Assembly: GCF_945859685.1 (NCBI RefSeq)
Contig: NC_079147.1
Coordinates: forward strand, 17,587,289 to 17,651,288
Length of the DNA: 64,000 nucleotides
Direction of reading: 5' to 3'
Origin: Eupeodes corollae
Lineage: Eukaryota; Arthropoda; Insecta; Diptera; Syrphidae
Both the position numbers and the translations under genes were made by a program. This document shows, in pieces, positions 52,601-62,720 of the stretch. The notes below the pieces were generated by a model. That model did not search any database. It saw only the letters and a list, made by a program, of their open reading frames with translations, and was not told where the DNA came from. How positions within the stretch are numbered: the stretch's first letter is position 1; each line of letters starts with the position of its first letter.

Positions 52601-55600
52601 CATTCCTTCTTTCCAACAAGTTCTAAGCGGAGTTATTACGTTAAGTTCATTTTATTCGTTAAATTTTAAAAGAAACAAGCAAACTAACAAGTGCAAGAAA
52701 TTGCTATTCATGTGTTGTTTACAACCAGACTCTTATGTGTTTTGGATTTTAGTTATGCAGTGACTCGTAAGCAATAGTTGTAGAGGTTGTACGTAACATC
52801 TTTACAGGTATAATGTGTATATATACGTTAAAAAAGTGATTCTAATACAAAATTCATATACTCTTTTTGGCCCGTTTCTTAACCTTGTACTAAGTATTTA
52901 TTCTTTTATATAGGCAAGTAAAATATGTGTGAAAATTCTTAAAGAATAATATATTAAAATCACATATAAAATGGTACCAAGATAATACTTGTTGATAGAC
53001 ATTTTAAAATTGATATTGTTGATTAAAAATATCATATTCGTTAATTCGATGCAGTGGCGCTACACGTCCATCATTGGTATTTACAATAGTTATATTTAAA
53101 AAAACAAATTTGTACCAACTGCATTAAATAGTTAGAGCGGTTTGTTTTTTAAAATAAATTTTGTATATATAAAATTTTTCAATTTTATTCCAAAAATATT
53201 TTTGGTATGAAGTTGTTTAATGATTGTAAATTATACGCTCTACATTTGAATATCGTAAAAAAACTACTGTTCCATTTTTGAGATATAGAATTAAAAAAAA
53301 AGAGGCTGCGATGCTACCCACACTGATAACTTCCCTTCCCGTCTGTCGACTTATCTTGCTTTAAAGTTTGTTTATATGTACTCGTATCAATTTTTACCAA
53401 ATTTGCGTACTATCTTTTATGAAAAAACGGGACTGTTGGATTTTTATATAAAAATTACTGAATATCAAAAACAATATTTTCTGTGAAATTGAATAAGTTT
53501 GAAGCCAATATTTTTAATTTTTGAAAAGCTATTTGAGTCGAAAGTAAATTTTAACCAAATTTTAGTATTGTTTTTTTAGAGTTTTATTTAAAAAAAAAAA
53601 ACTGTCAATTCGATTTTCCTCAATATTTTTTAAAATGTTAAAAATAAATTTTGTTTACAAGTGAAAATTAGTTGAAAGCTATAATCTCAAGTTTTTGAAA
53701 AGATATTTGAGTCGAAATTCAATTTTTACCAACTTTAAGTAATGTTTTTTTACGTTTTTATTTTTTATAAAAAAAACTGTCAATTTGATTTTTCTCAAAA
53801 TTTTACCAGATGTTAAAAACTTTATTTTTCGCTGCACAAAAGTGTTTTAGAGATGAAATCATTTCTATTCGTAAAATTTTCGAGGTGACAAATTTTTTTC
53901 TTAATTTTTTTGTATTTATAAAAAAAACCGTTAATTGTATTTTCTTCCAAAAATATACCGATTTGGTATTACGTTACAATATATAATATAAAATTTAATT
54001 CAAGTCTCTATCGTTATTGGTTCGTGAGATATTTATTGGTTACCAACATTTTCACCTTTTTTTAAAGTGGAATGGTAAAAAAACCATCCACACAATTTTC
54101 TTGAGAGCCGTTTCTGCATCTTTCTTCATTATTATGTGTATACAAATTTATTTGAAGTCGATATCTTTTCTGGTTCTTCAGTTATGGACGACGAAAAAAC
54201 GTCGCGAACGTACGGACGTACGAAGGAACGTACTCACACACGCACAGACATCTTTCTAAAAATCTTTTATTTCGACTCGAACTTGAAACATGGAGAAATG
54301 TTAACATTTTCAATTTGACAAATTGGATCCATTACAATAACTTCCTCTAGGAAGTTTATATTAAGATTTATTTAATACTGCCGGTGAATTCTTTATCCAG
54401 ATAAGAAAAACTAATTTACATACAATTCTGCCTGTTTTTTACTTTCTTTAGCACCAAAAAGTTATAGTAACATTAATGAAATATTATAAACCTAATATTA
54501 TTTAAAATTTCCAGTCATGTATTATGTTTGGTACTCAATTAAATTTTGTTACTAATATAAACATTATTGTGATCGATACATTGCTATAAAAAGTGCGTAA
54601 CGTTAATTCTAGTACTTACTAAATTACATTAAGATAGGTACCTATTTTTTTTTGTTCTATAAATTACAGTGGAGTAAAAATATTGCCTCAATTGCTATTT
54701 TTATTTGCTTATTTTATAAAGATTGAATACTTAAAAAGGTTTTTTAAAATTCAAGTAATGTGATGAAAAAGCTAAATAATTCTTAACATAAGCAAAAAGA
54801 AACTGAACATTCCCATTAAGCAGGTACCTAATTATGTATATTTGAAAAGGTACAATGAAGACTTGGTCAAGATCTTGATATCAGATTGCTACATGTCGCA
54901 ACATTTTCAAACTGCTTAGAAATATTTGATATTCGATTAAGCAGTTTGCAAATTAAATGTATATCGAAAAAAGGTATTTTTCTAAGTCTTAATATACAAA
55001 CTAAATCATTTTTTATAAAACTCGTCTATATTGTATAATCTACACGAATTTTCTAAAAAAATGAGTACATAAAATACAAAAAATAAGTGCCTCTACAGCT
55101 TTTAGAAAACAGATCCTGATTACTTACAACAAGTTATCAAGTCAACCCTATCTATATATGCGAGTAGTGTCAGACGTATAAGGTTCCTACAGTTAATGTG
55201 TCAAATTATTTGAGCATCAATTTCGCGCAAAAGGCAAAAGCCGGTTCTTTTAGCTGGCACGGGAAGGACTTCAACGCAGAATCGTGACAATACTTTCGCA
55301 CTATACATCACGCCACGAATACTTTTAATGGATATTTTGTTGAGCTTCATGTCAAAAATTAAACAATTTTTACTATAAACCCACAAAAAACTACCAAATT
55401 AACAGTCAAAAATGGTCACCTATTAAACATTTTGAAATTCTTTAAAACATATCTTTGCTTTGAAGTTTTCATTAAAGATTTAAAAAAAAAAACGTTAAAT
55501 AAAAACCAATTTATTATATACTGGACTACCACTGTACCTCGATATATCTATTGCGTACTTACTTCATACAAAATAAAAACAAACTGTTAATAATATTAAT

Positions 55601-56079
55601 AAAATGTTCTATAAAAACAGAATTGAAATGAGTAAATTTAGAAATCTCCATCAAAAAACCACATCATACAAAAATAAGCAAAATACTGTACTTGTTGATT
55701 TCACACATTTTCCTCAAAAACTTATTTTCCCGCCGGAATTAGAATAAGGTTAATCAATCGTGTTCAATCGTTCTCTCCACAGCCACGACAGCCCCCAACT
55801 AAACAGCACAAAGACATTTTTTCTTAAATCTAAAAATACTCCACACCTGTTGATGCGTCGCATTACAGTAAATAGATTACTTAAGCATCCAACAAACAAA
55901 TTTTATAAATTCCCAATCGCTTTTAATCAAATATTATTGATTCAAATTGAGAGTAACAGAAAATTTACTCATTTCAATAATAAATCAACGTTTGATTCGA
56001 TTTAATTTAAACAAACAAAGGAAACAAAGAAACTCACCTTTTTACGGAATTGTTTTGTTAATACTTTTTTGGATTTCAT
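46671..56079 (-). CDS. TMEM86: TMEM86/YhhN-family lysoplasmalogenase-like membrane protein
   Basis: Multi-pass membrane protein of the family that hydrolyses the vinyl-ether bond of lysoplasmalogens. Five minus-strand exons inferred from splice sites: 56079-56038 (MKSKKVLTKQFRKK), 47648-47482, 47345-47155, 47089-46872 and 46805-46671. All GT-AG and all phases match, giving 250 residues, like human TMEM86A (about 240). Family marks are LKCAPIISLGVYVVSKGF, YSQMVLSGLFFSCIGDSLLN (conserved Asp), MAVFGLAQVFYISAF, and VLFVISDTLISV (second conserved Asp). About eight hydrophobic segments are visible, and the C-terminus is a basic tail (YKSKKAKGSKKLSRK). The first exon is short and set 8.4 kb upstream across an intron filled with transposons; it is chosen for its ATG with an upstream in-frame stop, GTGAGT donor and fitting phase, so it is less certain than the other four. 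No damage seen. Confidence 0.87.
47924..49460 (+). mobile_element. DINE-like satellite-bearing element, copy C
   Basis: Same family as 12457-14437, in the first TMEM86 intron. Starts AACTTCCCATAGGAAGTTATTG; a short GTACGTCC microsatellite lies near 48040. About six diverged ~175-bp monomers follow to 49250, and the 3' end is GGGATGGGAAGTTATCAG then GGGTCGCATCCC and CTCTTTTTT. Confidence 0.8.
49655..50952 (-). mobile_element. DD41D mariner (rosa/Visitor-type), copy 2, full length
   Basis: A 1298-bp element bounded by TA (49653-49654, 50953-50954). Terminal inverted repeats are imperfect: GGTGATTTCTTAAGAG inside the left end and, on the complement, GGGTGATTTTTTTGAGG inside the right end. It splits a DINE-like copy in the first TMEM86 intron. 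Nearly identical to the copy at 1-760. Confidence 0.9.
49834..50839 (-). pseudogene. mariner transposase, inactivated
   Basis: Transposase of mariner copy 2, read on minus from ATG 50837-50839 to the stop at 49834. The DNA-binding region MNRLTNEQRLQIIEFYY to YSTTWKILPKDLGVKPY is intact. A 5-base loss near 50485 then shifts the frame. The next segment has FSYEAHFWLNG, where the first catalytic Asp (kept in the copy at 1-648) is Tyr. A TAG interrupts NFxLPKMEELN near 50142. The final segment carries FQQDGATCHTARDSM and CDLTPLDYFLWGYVKSKVY, with 41 residues between the two Asp (DD41D). Three independent lesions, one in the active site, so it cannot work. Confidence 0.92.
51178..51771. other. intron stretch without features
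   Basis: Within the inferred first TMEM86 intron. No repeat family or coding motif is recognised. Confidence 0.45.
51772..52166 (+). pseudogene. mariner (DD34D-type) scrap with terminal repeat
   Basis: ACAAGGTGTGATCAAAAAGTAAGT at 51770-51793 resembles a mariner terminal repeat. From 51942 the plus strand reads FTFEQKHHGMNIAQDMLNEV, then PDLLKRVITDGHESWVYGYD and SQWESPGEPKPKRARQVRSN. In the family the middle reads TGDESWVYGYD, so the first catalytic Asp motif is damaged. The frame stops at 52164-52166. The catalytic middle and the end are missing, as in internally deleted copies. A different mariner subfamily from the DD41D copies. Confidence 0.75.
52167..53291. other. intron stretch without features
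   Basis: AT-rich, inside the inferred TMEM86 first intron. Short frames only, no recognisable domain or element ends. Confidence 0.45.
53292..54356 (-). mobile_element. DINE-like satellite-bearing element, copy E
   Basis: Minus-strand copy, shorter (about three monomers). Its 3' end lies at 53300-53360 (GAGGCTGCGATGCTACCCAC, ATAACTTCCCTTCCCGTCTGTCG). The conserved block and microsatellite are at 54100-54300, and the 5' end is CAATAACTTCCTCTAGGAAGTT at 54334-54355. More diverged than copies A-C. Confidence 0.8.
54357..56037. other. 5' part of the TMEM86 first intron
   Basis: AT-rich. No repeat family recognised and no coding similarity. It begins, on minus, with the GTGAGT donor at 56032-56037. 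Confidence 0.5.
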
Positions 56080-58674
56080 TTTTCTTATAAATTATAAATA
56101 AAAAAACAAAAATTAAACAATAAAAACAAACAATACAAAGAAATTGACGAAATGGAAAAACAAATCACAATAACATGCAAAAGTGTCACATTAAAACGCT
56201 TTACGCTGCTGACTCTGGCTGATTATGTGTTATTTTATCTTGCCGGTCTTCGCCGCTCACGACGCCTTCATTCCGCCAGCTTGCAGCGCCACCGTTAAGC
56301 GGGAGCATGCAAGCAAACAATATATTCAATAAACAAAACTGTTGATTTCCCATTTTGGAGAGATGAGCTTTTGGGACATCAAATTTACATTTTTCTGTCA
56401 CTTCACCCTCACTGAATTCCTGTATCTTGATTACACCCCCAACACACCAGAAACAGATGACAGATAGCGATAGCGGGACAAAAGAAGCCATCATATGCAT
56501 AAACATGGAGGCAGAGACGCACAACTTTGCTCACTGGCACACAAGTTTGTTTGTTCACATACTTTTTTCAGAGCGGAATTCCCAGAGAGAGGGAGACACA
56601 CACAAACAGCGAGCGAGAACTTACATTAGAAAAACAAAGAGATACAAGGTCAAGGACGTTTTTGTTTTGGGCCATAAACTTAGCAAACGATAAGCGCTCA
56701 CTTGTCGATAAATTGATTAGATATAAGGTGGAGGGGTAGGTACTTGGTGTAGAAAGGTGTTATGAAAATATTGACAAACTGTCACAACTTTTTGACTTAA
56801 ATATAATATTGGCCCACCGCACACGCCTTCTTTTTATATTGACTTACAATTTGTAAAAGTTCTGGCATTTCATTTTCGTCTTGCACCATAATGAAGACTC
56901 GTATAGCCTCGAATTCCTTATTTCGACTTCGAAAACCGTTTATTCGTCGTTTGTCGTTTTACACGCTTCCGACAGCGAAGAGACTAAGTTATCACTATCA
57001 ATCAGTTTAAAAGACAAAACACACTCTCCCCGACAATCGGCGGGTCTGGCAGGGTAAGTATTTCTTGCACCGCCGATGCATTCGCACATTGACAGAAGTT
57101 TATTTGAACAAACAGAGTGAGAGTGATAAAGCAAATAGGTATATGAAGTCCCTCCTCAAGTAGCAATAGCAAGCGACTAAACTAGACTGATAGCTTTTTG
57201 TAACTGACTTTGACTTTGCTTTTGTTGACGATTTCGATTCCAGTTGCTCTCCGTCTACACTTCTCCAGAAACAGAAATTAAACAATACACACCCCACACG
57301 CCACACACCACATCGTCATGACGTTGCGTCGTCGGTCGACCATGCCATATTGATATCAGGGTTGCCATGTCCTGAAATAGCTTGATAGTCCAATTTAAAG
57401 CTATTTGTAGCTCAATTAGCCCAAATAATAGCCCAATTTAAATGACAGTGAGGCTTCAATTAGAATGTATTTGTATTTGAAAAACGACTAAGTCTTTTAC
57501 TAGAGCCTTGCTGACGCTTAAGTTTGATACTAAAAAGGTTCTCTTAACATCATTTATTTGTGAGATGTCAAATATCGGCCAAGATAAGATTTGGGCAACT
57601 TTTAGCGAGCTGTCATGCAACATTTTAAGTAGCCCAATTTTCTTTAAATAGCCCAATCTGGCAGCTGGCAAGCCTGGATTCATATATCATACTCGTATCC
57701 ATATCCACAACAAAGCGAGAATGAAAATAAAAGCATGTAAAGAGAGAAAATAGCTCGAGAAAGCTTCTCTTAGGGGGAACTTTTGGCATCATTGAACAAT
57801 AAACTGACGTGACGATATTTTGCACTACTTTTGCATTGGCTTTGGTGTTCTGGTTCTGGTATATGGGCTTTGGACTTCAGGCTTCTGCCTTAGGTTTCTG
57901 CCTCTGGCTTCTATCTTTGTCCCTGGCTTTTGGTAGCTTAAAATCTTTTGTTTTCTTTCTTTTTGGTTGTTAAATAGGAAGTAAGTCTCATCAATTTTTC
58001 ACCTCATTGGGGGTAGTATTCCAAAAATAGATTTAAAGAGGATGGCACATGAGAGATGAACATTTTACACGGAACCAACCAATGCATTGCTTGGCTGAAC
58101 TTTATTATTGTTTTGGTTGTGATGAGTGAGCTTTTATAAGACTTATTAAATGTGGTGGGAGTTTTTATACAAATCGCATAGCGTGTTTAATTTATTTTAT
58201 TTATGTTTCTATATCATTGATTAGATTGGCATTATTGATAATTTGGTTTCATCAATAGACAATTAAATTTTATTTGCTTAATCTGAGACATTGGTTTATG
58301 TTTGTGGGAAATTAACATGAATAATGGATTTCTACTTCAATTAAAAGATATTAAATAAAGATAAAAACTCAATTTATTTACTAATTCACGCCATGAATTT
58401 AAAAGTAAAAACTGATACAAATAAACCAAATTCAATGGGGAAATACAATGCAATATTTGAAATATGTTACTTATATTATCCTGGTCCTCCGTGGCTTATG
58501 AAAATGACGTTAAAGTACAATGAAATCATGTTTTAAAGGTTTCGGTGTACTTCTATCTAGCATAAGCATCATAATTATGTATGTTCAAATTTTACAATTT
58601 TGTTTCGGGAGGCCCCTGTATTTGAACAGTGTTTAAAACGAATTTAACATAAATACATATTTAAAAATTCCATT
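56080..58674. other. region upstream of the TMEM86 gene
   Basis: Should contain the TMEM86 5' UTR and promoter (minus strand). It is less A/T-rich than its surroundings between 56200 and 57900. A TAGCCCAATTT-like motif recurs at 57418, 57431, 57632 and 57650, and CTTCTGCCT/GGCTTCTG repeats lie at 57875-57930. No open frame with a known domain. A neighbouring gene's exon cannot be excluded. Confidence 0.4.
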
Positions 58675-58745
58675 CCTGACAACAGTACTCGCACACAGGA
58701 ATGGTCGAGAGTTGTAAGTCACTAGGCCCTGTTGCGCCACTATAA
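58675..58745 (+). repeat. SINE tail fragment
   Basis: GACAACAGTACTCGCACACAGG, AATGGTCGAGAGTTGTAAGTC and ACTAGGCCCTGTTGCGCCAC are the complement of the tail-side part of the SINE at 62381-62707. The head with its promoter boxes is absent. Confidence 0.75.
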
Positions 58746-59369
58746 TGACCTTAGGTTGCAGTTTTAGAAAAAAATAGTTTCCTCACGTGTTACTTTTGAA
58801 GAGGTAATCGCAATTTGTTAAATCTTGTGGTTTAACATATTTTTTGTGGCCACTCGAAAGACAAGGTCTAATGCAATGTTAAATACCAAATTGTTAAATA
58901 CAAATAAATTGAATTGAAATTGTTTTTCTTTAAATATCAAAATGCAGCCTTTTATTGAAAAAAACCCATGAAGACAACAATTATTGATGCTAGTATGTAT
59001 AAATATCCATAAAGTATTAATTGTAAAATATCCTATATCGACAAAATAAGTTTTGTTCCTTATCTCAACAATAACGAAAAATCACTTGAAACTACGCTGT
59101 TTTGGAGTAGCTAAATGCAAATTAATCAGATGGGTCCTCGAAATTTTGACAAAATGATAAATTTACTTCAAAATGATTTCTCTCCTGTTCCAGATGGTTT
59201 GTCTGCAATATTTAAACAAAAATTGCTACCATTTTCGTCTTTACATTTCTCAAGCTTGCTTCCCAAACTTTGGAAAGATCAAACACTGAAGTTGTTATGT
59301 TTCCAAACTTTTCAAAAGCATTTTCTACTTCTCTCTCTCTCTATTATCATTGTAAACCAAAAAGTCTTA
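58746..59369. other. AT-rich gap
   Basis: A plus-strand frame at 59115-59423 has no recognisable domain and runs into the LINE tail. Nothing else is supported. Confidence 0.4.
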
Positions 59370-60330
59370 ACGAAGGTTTGGGTTAGGTTAGGTTATAGTG
59401 GCTGTTCAAGATGGCCAGTTTAATGACCCATTGTGATACCACATGAATCTTGAGCAGGGCATGTGCAGAGAAGATAAAGAACTGTTTCCTCCTCTTCCTC
59501 GTCCAGCTTCTGCAAAATTCATTTGAGAATACGACTAGTCTCGTGGCATGCTTTCCTATTAGACAGTGTCTGGTTATGACACCATTATCGAGCTTATATG
59601 CGATCTGCTTAGAGAGAGCAAGCACCTTCAACGTTTTAAATCCAGTGTTGGCCAGATGTTTTTTGTGGCTTGACACGTGGTGATGTTGTTCCACCAGGTG
59701 CCTGTCCTCCTCACAGCGAGCGTCTTGCATCAGCAGCAGTTTACAAGTAGCGATTGGTATGCCAGTACGTGCCAAACGTGGTAGGATGGGCTGTACTGTA
59801 CCATTCCTGGCGAGCTCATCTGCCTTACAGTAACCTGGAATGTCTCCATGGCCCGGCACCCAGCAAAGGTAAATATTAAACTATTGTGCCATCTCCATTA
59901 CAGATGATCGACAGTTATGGACTGTTATAGAGTTTGTAGAGACAGAGTCCAGAGATTTGATAGCGGCCTATCTATCTGAGAAAAGACGGATATCAGATGT
60001 TGATATCACGTTTTCTTTAAGCCAGGACAGCACTTCCTTTATCGCCAAAAGTTCCGCCTGGAACACGCTACAATGATTGGGAAGGCGGAATAAGAGAATT
60101 AATTTCAGTCGTTCAGAGTACACACCTCCACCTGACCCATCTGGTATAGAAATGGATTGACTCATCTTCCATCAGGAATGTCTTATCCTCCGAAAAAGAT
60201 CTGGGAGGTATAGAAATCTGGAAATTTCTGTCGAATTGAAGGTGGGGGATGGTGTAGTCTGCGTGCTTTGGAATTGATTCTTAATACCTAAGAATTACGG
60301 AGTAGCCAATGTTGTTGTAAGTCCACTGCG
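59370..60330 (-). pseudogene. RNase H-bearing LINE, 3' fragment
   Basis: Last part of an I/R1-type LINE ORF2 on minus. RNase H residues are read from 60165: DGSGGGVYSERLKLILLFRL, HCSVFQAELLAIKEVLSWL and DIRLFSDR (catalytic Asp region). A stop and shift follow, then VPGHGDIPGYCKADELARNG (near 59860-59800). The post-RNase H zinc-ribbon-like part continues with KLLLMQDARCEEDRHLVE and CLIGKHATRL (near 59570). The 3' end shows as GGTTAGGTTAGGTTATAG on plus (59381-59398), a short pentamer tail. Different from the RNase H LINE at 31196-32620. Confidence 0.8.
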
Positions 60331-60624
60331 ACGAAGTTTTGAGGTGAATAGCAGAGCTTGCTGCTATTTGTTTGTTAAATATGTCAAGTAAATCAAAAAC
60401 TTATGATCCAACACCCAAACACATGTCAAGAGTTGTTAGGTAGAGTAAGGTGTCCAGTGCCGCAGATGGGGTCGTGCCTTATATACCTTATTTAAACTAC
60501 GAAAAGGAACGTCAGACAGGCCCCTTCTCTTTCGCCTTCCTTTTCCCTATACTAATTATGGGCTTATGACTTCTACGAGTATATCAGTCTTTTTTCCTTT
60601 ACAAACAATCTCTACAACTCGTTC

Positions 60625-61215
60625 CGAGCTATTTTTGAAAAAATCCAGAAAACGGTTTTTTATAAATCTAAATAACCGAAAAAAAAAATGTTTCCCCTCG
60701 AAAATGATTTTATCTCCAAAACGATTTTGTGCAACGAAAAATAACGTTTTCAACATCTGGTAAAATTTTGAGAAAAATCGAATTGACAGTTTTTTTTTAT
60801 AAAAAAATATAAACCTCAAAGTTGATAAAAATACATTTTCAACTCAAATATCTTTTAAAAACTTTGAAAGATGTTGGCTTTAAACTACTTTTATCTTTTA
60901 AAAAATATTATTGTTAACATTCAGTAAAATTTTGAGAAAAATCTAATTTCATTCATCTACTTTGTAAAAATTTAAAAAATGCTACTAATTTGGTAAGAAA
61001 AATTTGTACAATAAAAATCTATTTAACAAAACCAGATATTCAAACTAAACTATTTCTTTATATGAAAAACATTGTTGGTAATTTTTTAAATTTGTAAAAA
61101 TAATTCAACTAACAACTTTTAAACCTAACACGTAAAAAGTACAAACTTTTTAACAAGACAAATAGACAGTTTCGATTTGAAGTTATCAGTGTGGGTCGCA
61201 TCCCTCCCTCTTTTT
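60625..61215 (+). mobile_element. DINE-like element, 5'-truncated copy
   Basis: Contains the inner block (TTTATCTCCAAAACGATTTTGTGCAACG near 60709), about two diverged monomers (ATCGAATTGACAGTTTTTTT near 60776) and the 3' end AGTTATCAGTGTGGGTCGCATCCC (61181-61204) followed by CTCTTTTTTT. The AACTTCCCATAGG end and microsatellite are missing. Confidence 0.75.
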
Positions 61216-61237
61216 TTCTTTCATATTTATATTTTTA

Positions 61238-62250
61238 CTAGCTGACCTGGCCACGCGTTGCTGTGGCTAACATTTTTTTTTTCATAAGACATTGTTGTGC
61301 TCTGTTTAAGGTAGAAGAATATCAGACATGGGCAACACCATACTTTTTTACGAAGACTGTAACGTTACAACTGGTTTTAAAATTTACTGGTTTGGGATTT
61401 GTTAAATTAAATCTAAACATCACTTTTATTTGTATTCAGGTTTGTAACAAATGAGTATATTACAAAGTTTTTAGTAAATAACAATTTAGTAATTAAAAAT
61501 GAGGTAGGTAGGGCGGATAGTTAAAAATCGTCTAATAATAATTTTTATTATTTGAATTATAAATATTTTTAATTTAGCACCAATCAGTGCACAACATTTT
61601 GACAAAAGCCAAACTAATTGGAAACTTTAACCTTCTGAAGGGTACTCGTATGATAGAATCTGGTATCATCGGAATACGTGGCAACAAGACCACTTTTCCT
61701 TTAAATTTTCCAAATGAAATGGCTGCTTCAAGAATGTTTCCGGTGATCTTTTTATGACCAAACATGTAATGTCGCATAATTGAGGTGGATTCAAATGAAG
61801 CAGGAGAATAAAAGGTGAACTAATCTTGAATCGAACATTATGAAATGACATTTCAGGTATATCTAGTGAATTTGAAAATTCAATTGGATTTCATCATCAT
61901 TTCCACTAACAACATCAGTATCGATTGATTAAAAAGACATCGGATCGCCTTGTAAAAACAGTTGTATCTCTAAGTAAGTTTCGTCAACATCAACATTATT
62001 GGCTGCCAAAATAGCCGAATGACTGAGCTAGTTTTATAAGAGTCGTTTGAAGCTTACAGATAATTGTTACTGTAAACTTATAGACAAATAATTTGCAGTA
62101 AAATAATATTGCAATCATAAATTTAGATAAAAGCCATCTTTCAAGTTGGATCTAACTTCACATGGTGTACAAATTTGATTAAAATCGGTTAAGTAGTAAA
62201 GATGTCAATCGCGAACAAACATCGGGACACGTAATTTAAGATCATATTTT
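61238..62250 (+). repeat. possible dispersed repeat with CTAGCTGACCTGGCCACGCG head
   Basis: Starts ACTAGCTGACCTGGCCACGCG and has near its end AATTTGATTAAAATCGGTTAAG and TCGCGAACAAACATCGGGACAC. These two phrases recur as the ends of widespread arthropod repeats, from memory; no second copy is in this window. No coding domain. Confidence 0.35.
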
Positions 62251-62254
62251 ATAT

Positions 62255-62352
62255 TATATTTATACTTATAGGTATTCATATATATAAATTTAGATATATA
62301 TTTATGTTTATATTCATATTAATGTTAATATTTATATTTATATTTATATTTA
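62255..62352. repeat. TATATT/TATTTA simple repeat
   Basis: Imperfect hexamer repeats of TATATT type, with purer TATTTA steps at about 62325-62352. A microsatellite with no further structure. Confidence 0.8.
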
Positions 62353-62380
62353 TCTGTGTTTAGCTATATTAAAATTTTAT

Positions 62381-62707
62381 CAAATCAAATCAAATGGGGT
62401 GGCGCAACAGTCCGTTGTGAACCAGGGCCTAGTGACTTACAACTCTCAACCATTCCTGTGTGCGAGTACTGTTGTCAGGAATGGAAGGGACCTACAATTT
62501 AAGGCCGAATCCGAACGGCTAATTTGAGAAAGCACTTTTTCATGACAAGAATTACTCTTGAAGGATTTGTCAATTCCTCGCAAGAGGCAGTACCCGTGAA
62601 AATTAATTTTTTAAATTAAGGTGGCACAGGCAGGGATTGAACCCAAGACTCCTTGCATGACAGTCCAACGCACTAACCATCATGCCACGGGTACTACATT
62701 ACCCTAC
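62381..62707 (-). mobile_element. full-length tRNA-derived SINE with 13-bp target duplication
   Basis: Reference copy of the family in this window, about 327 bp. On minus it starts with the head holding the A box (TGGCATGATGGTTAGTGCG) and B box (GGGTTCAATCCC). The body is shared with the copies at 15378, 24135, 35785 and 58675, and the tail is ATTTG repeats (CAAAT x3 on plus at 62381-62395). It is flanked by ATTAAAATTTTAT at 62368-62380 and 62708-62720. Pol III transcription and LINE-driven retrotransposition are inferred from this structure. Confidence 0.9.
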
Positions 62708-62720
62708 ATTAAAATTTTAT

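Noticed and set aside
59381..59398. Interstitial telomere
   Set aside because: Only about three pentamers, positioned exactly at the 3' end of a LINE.
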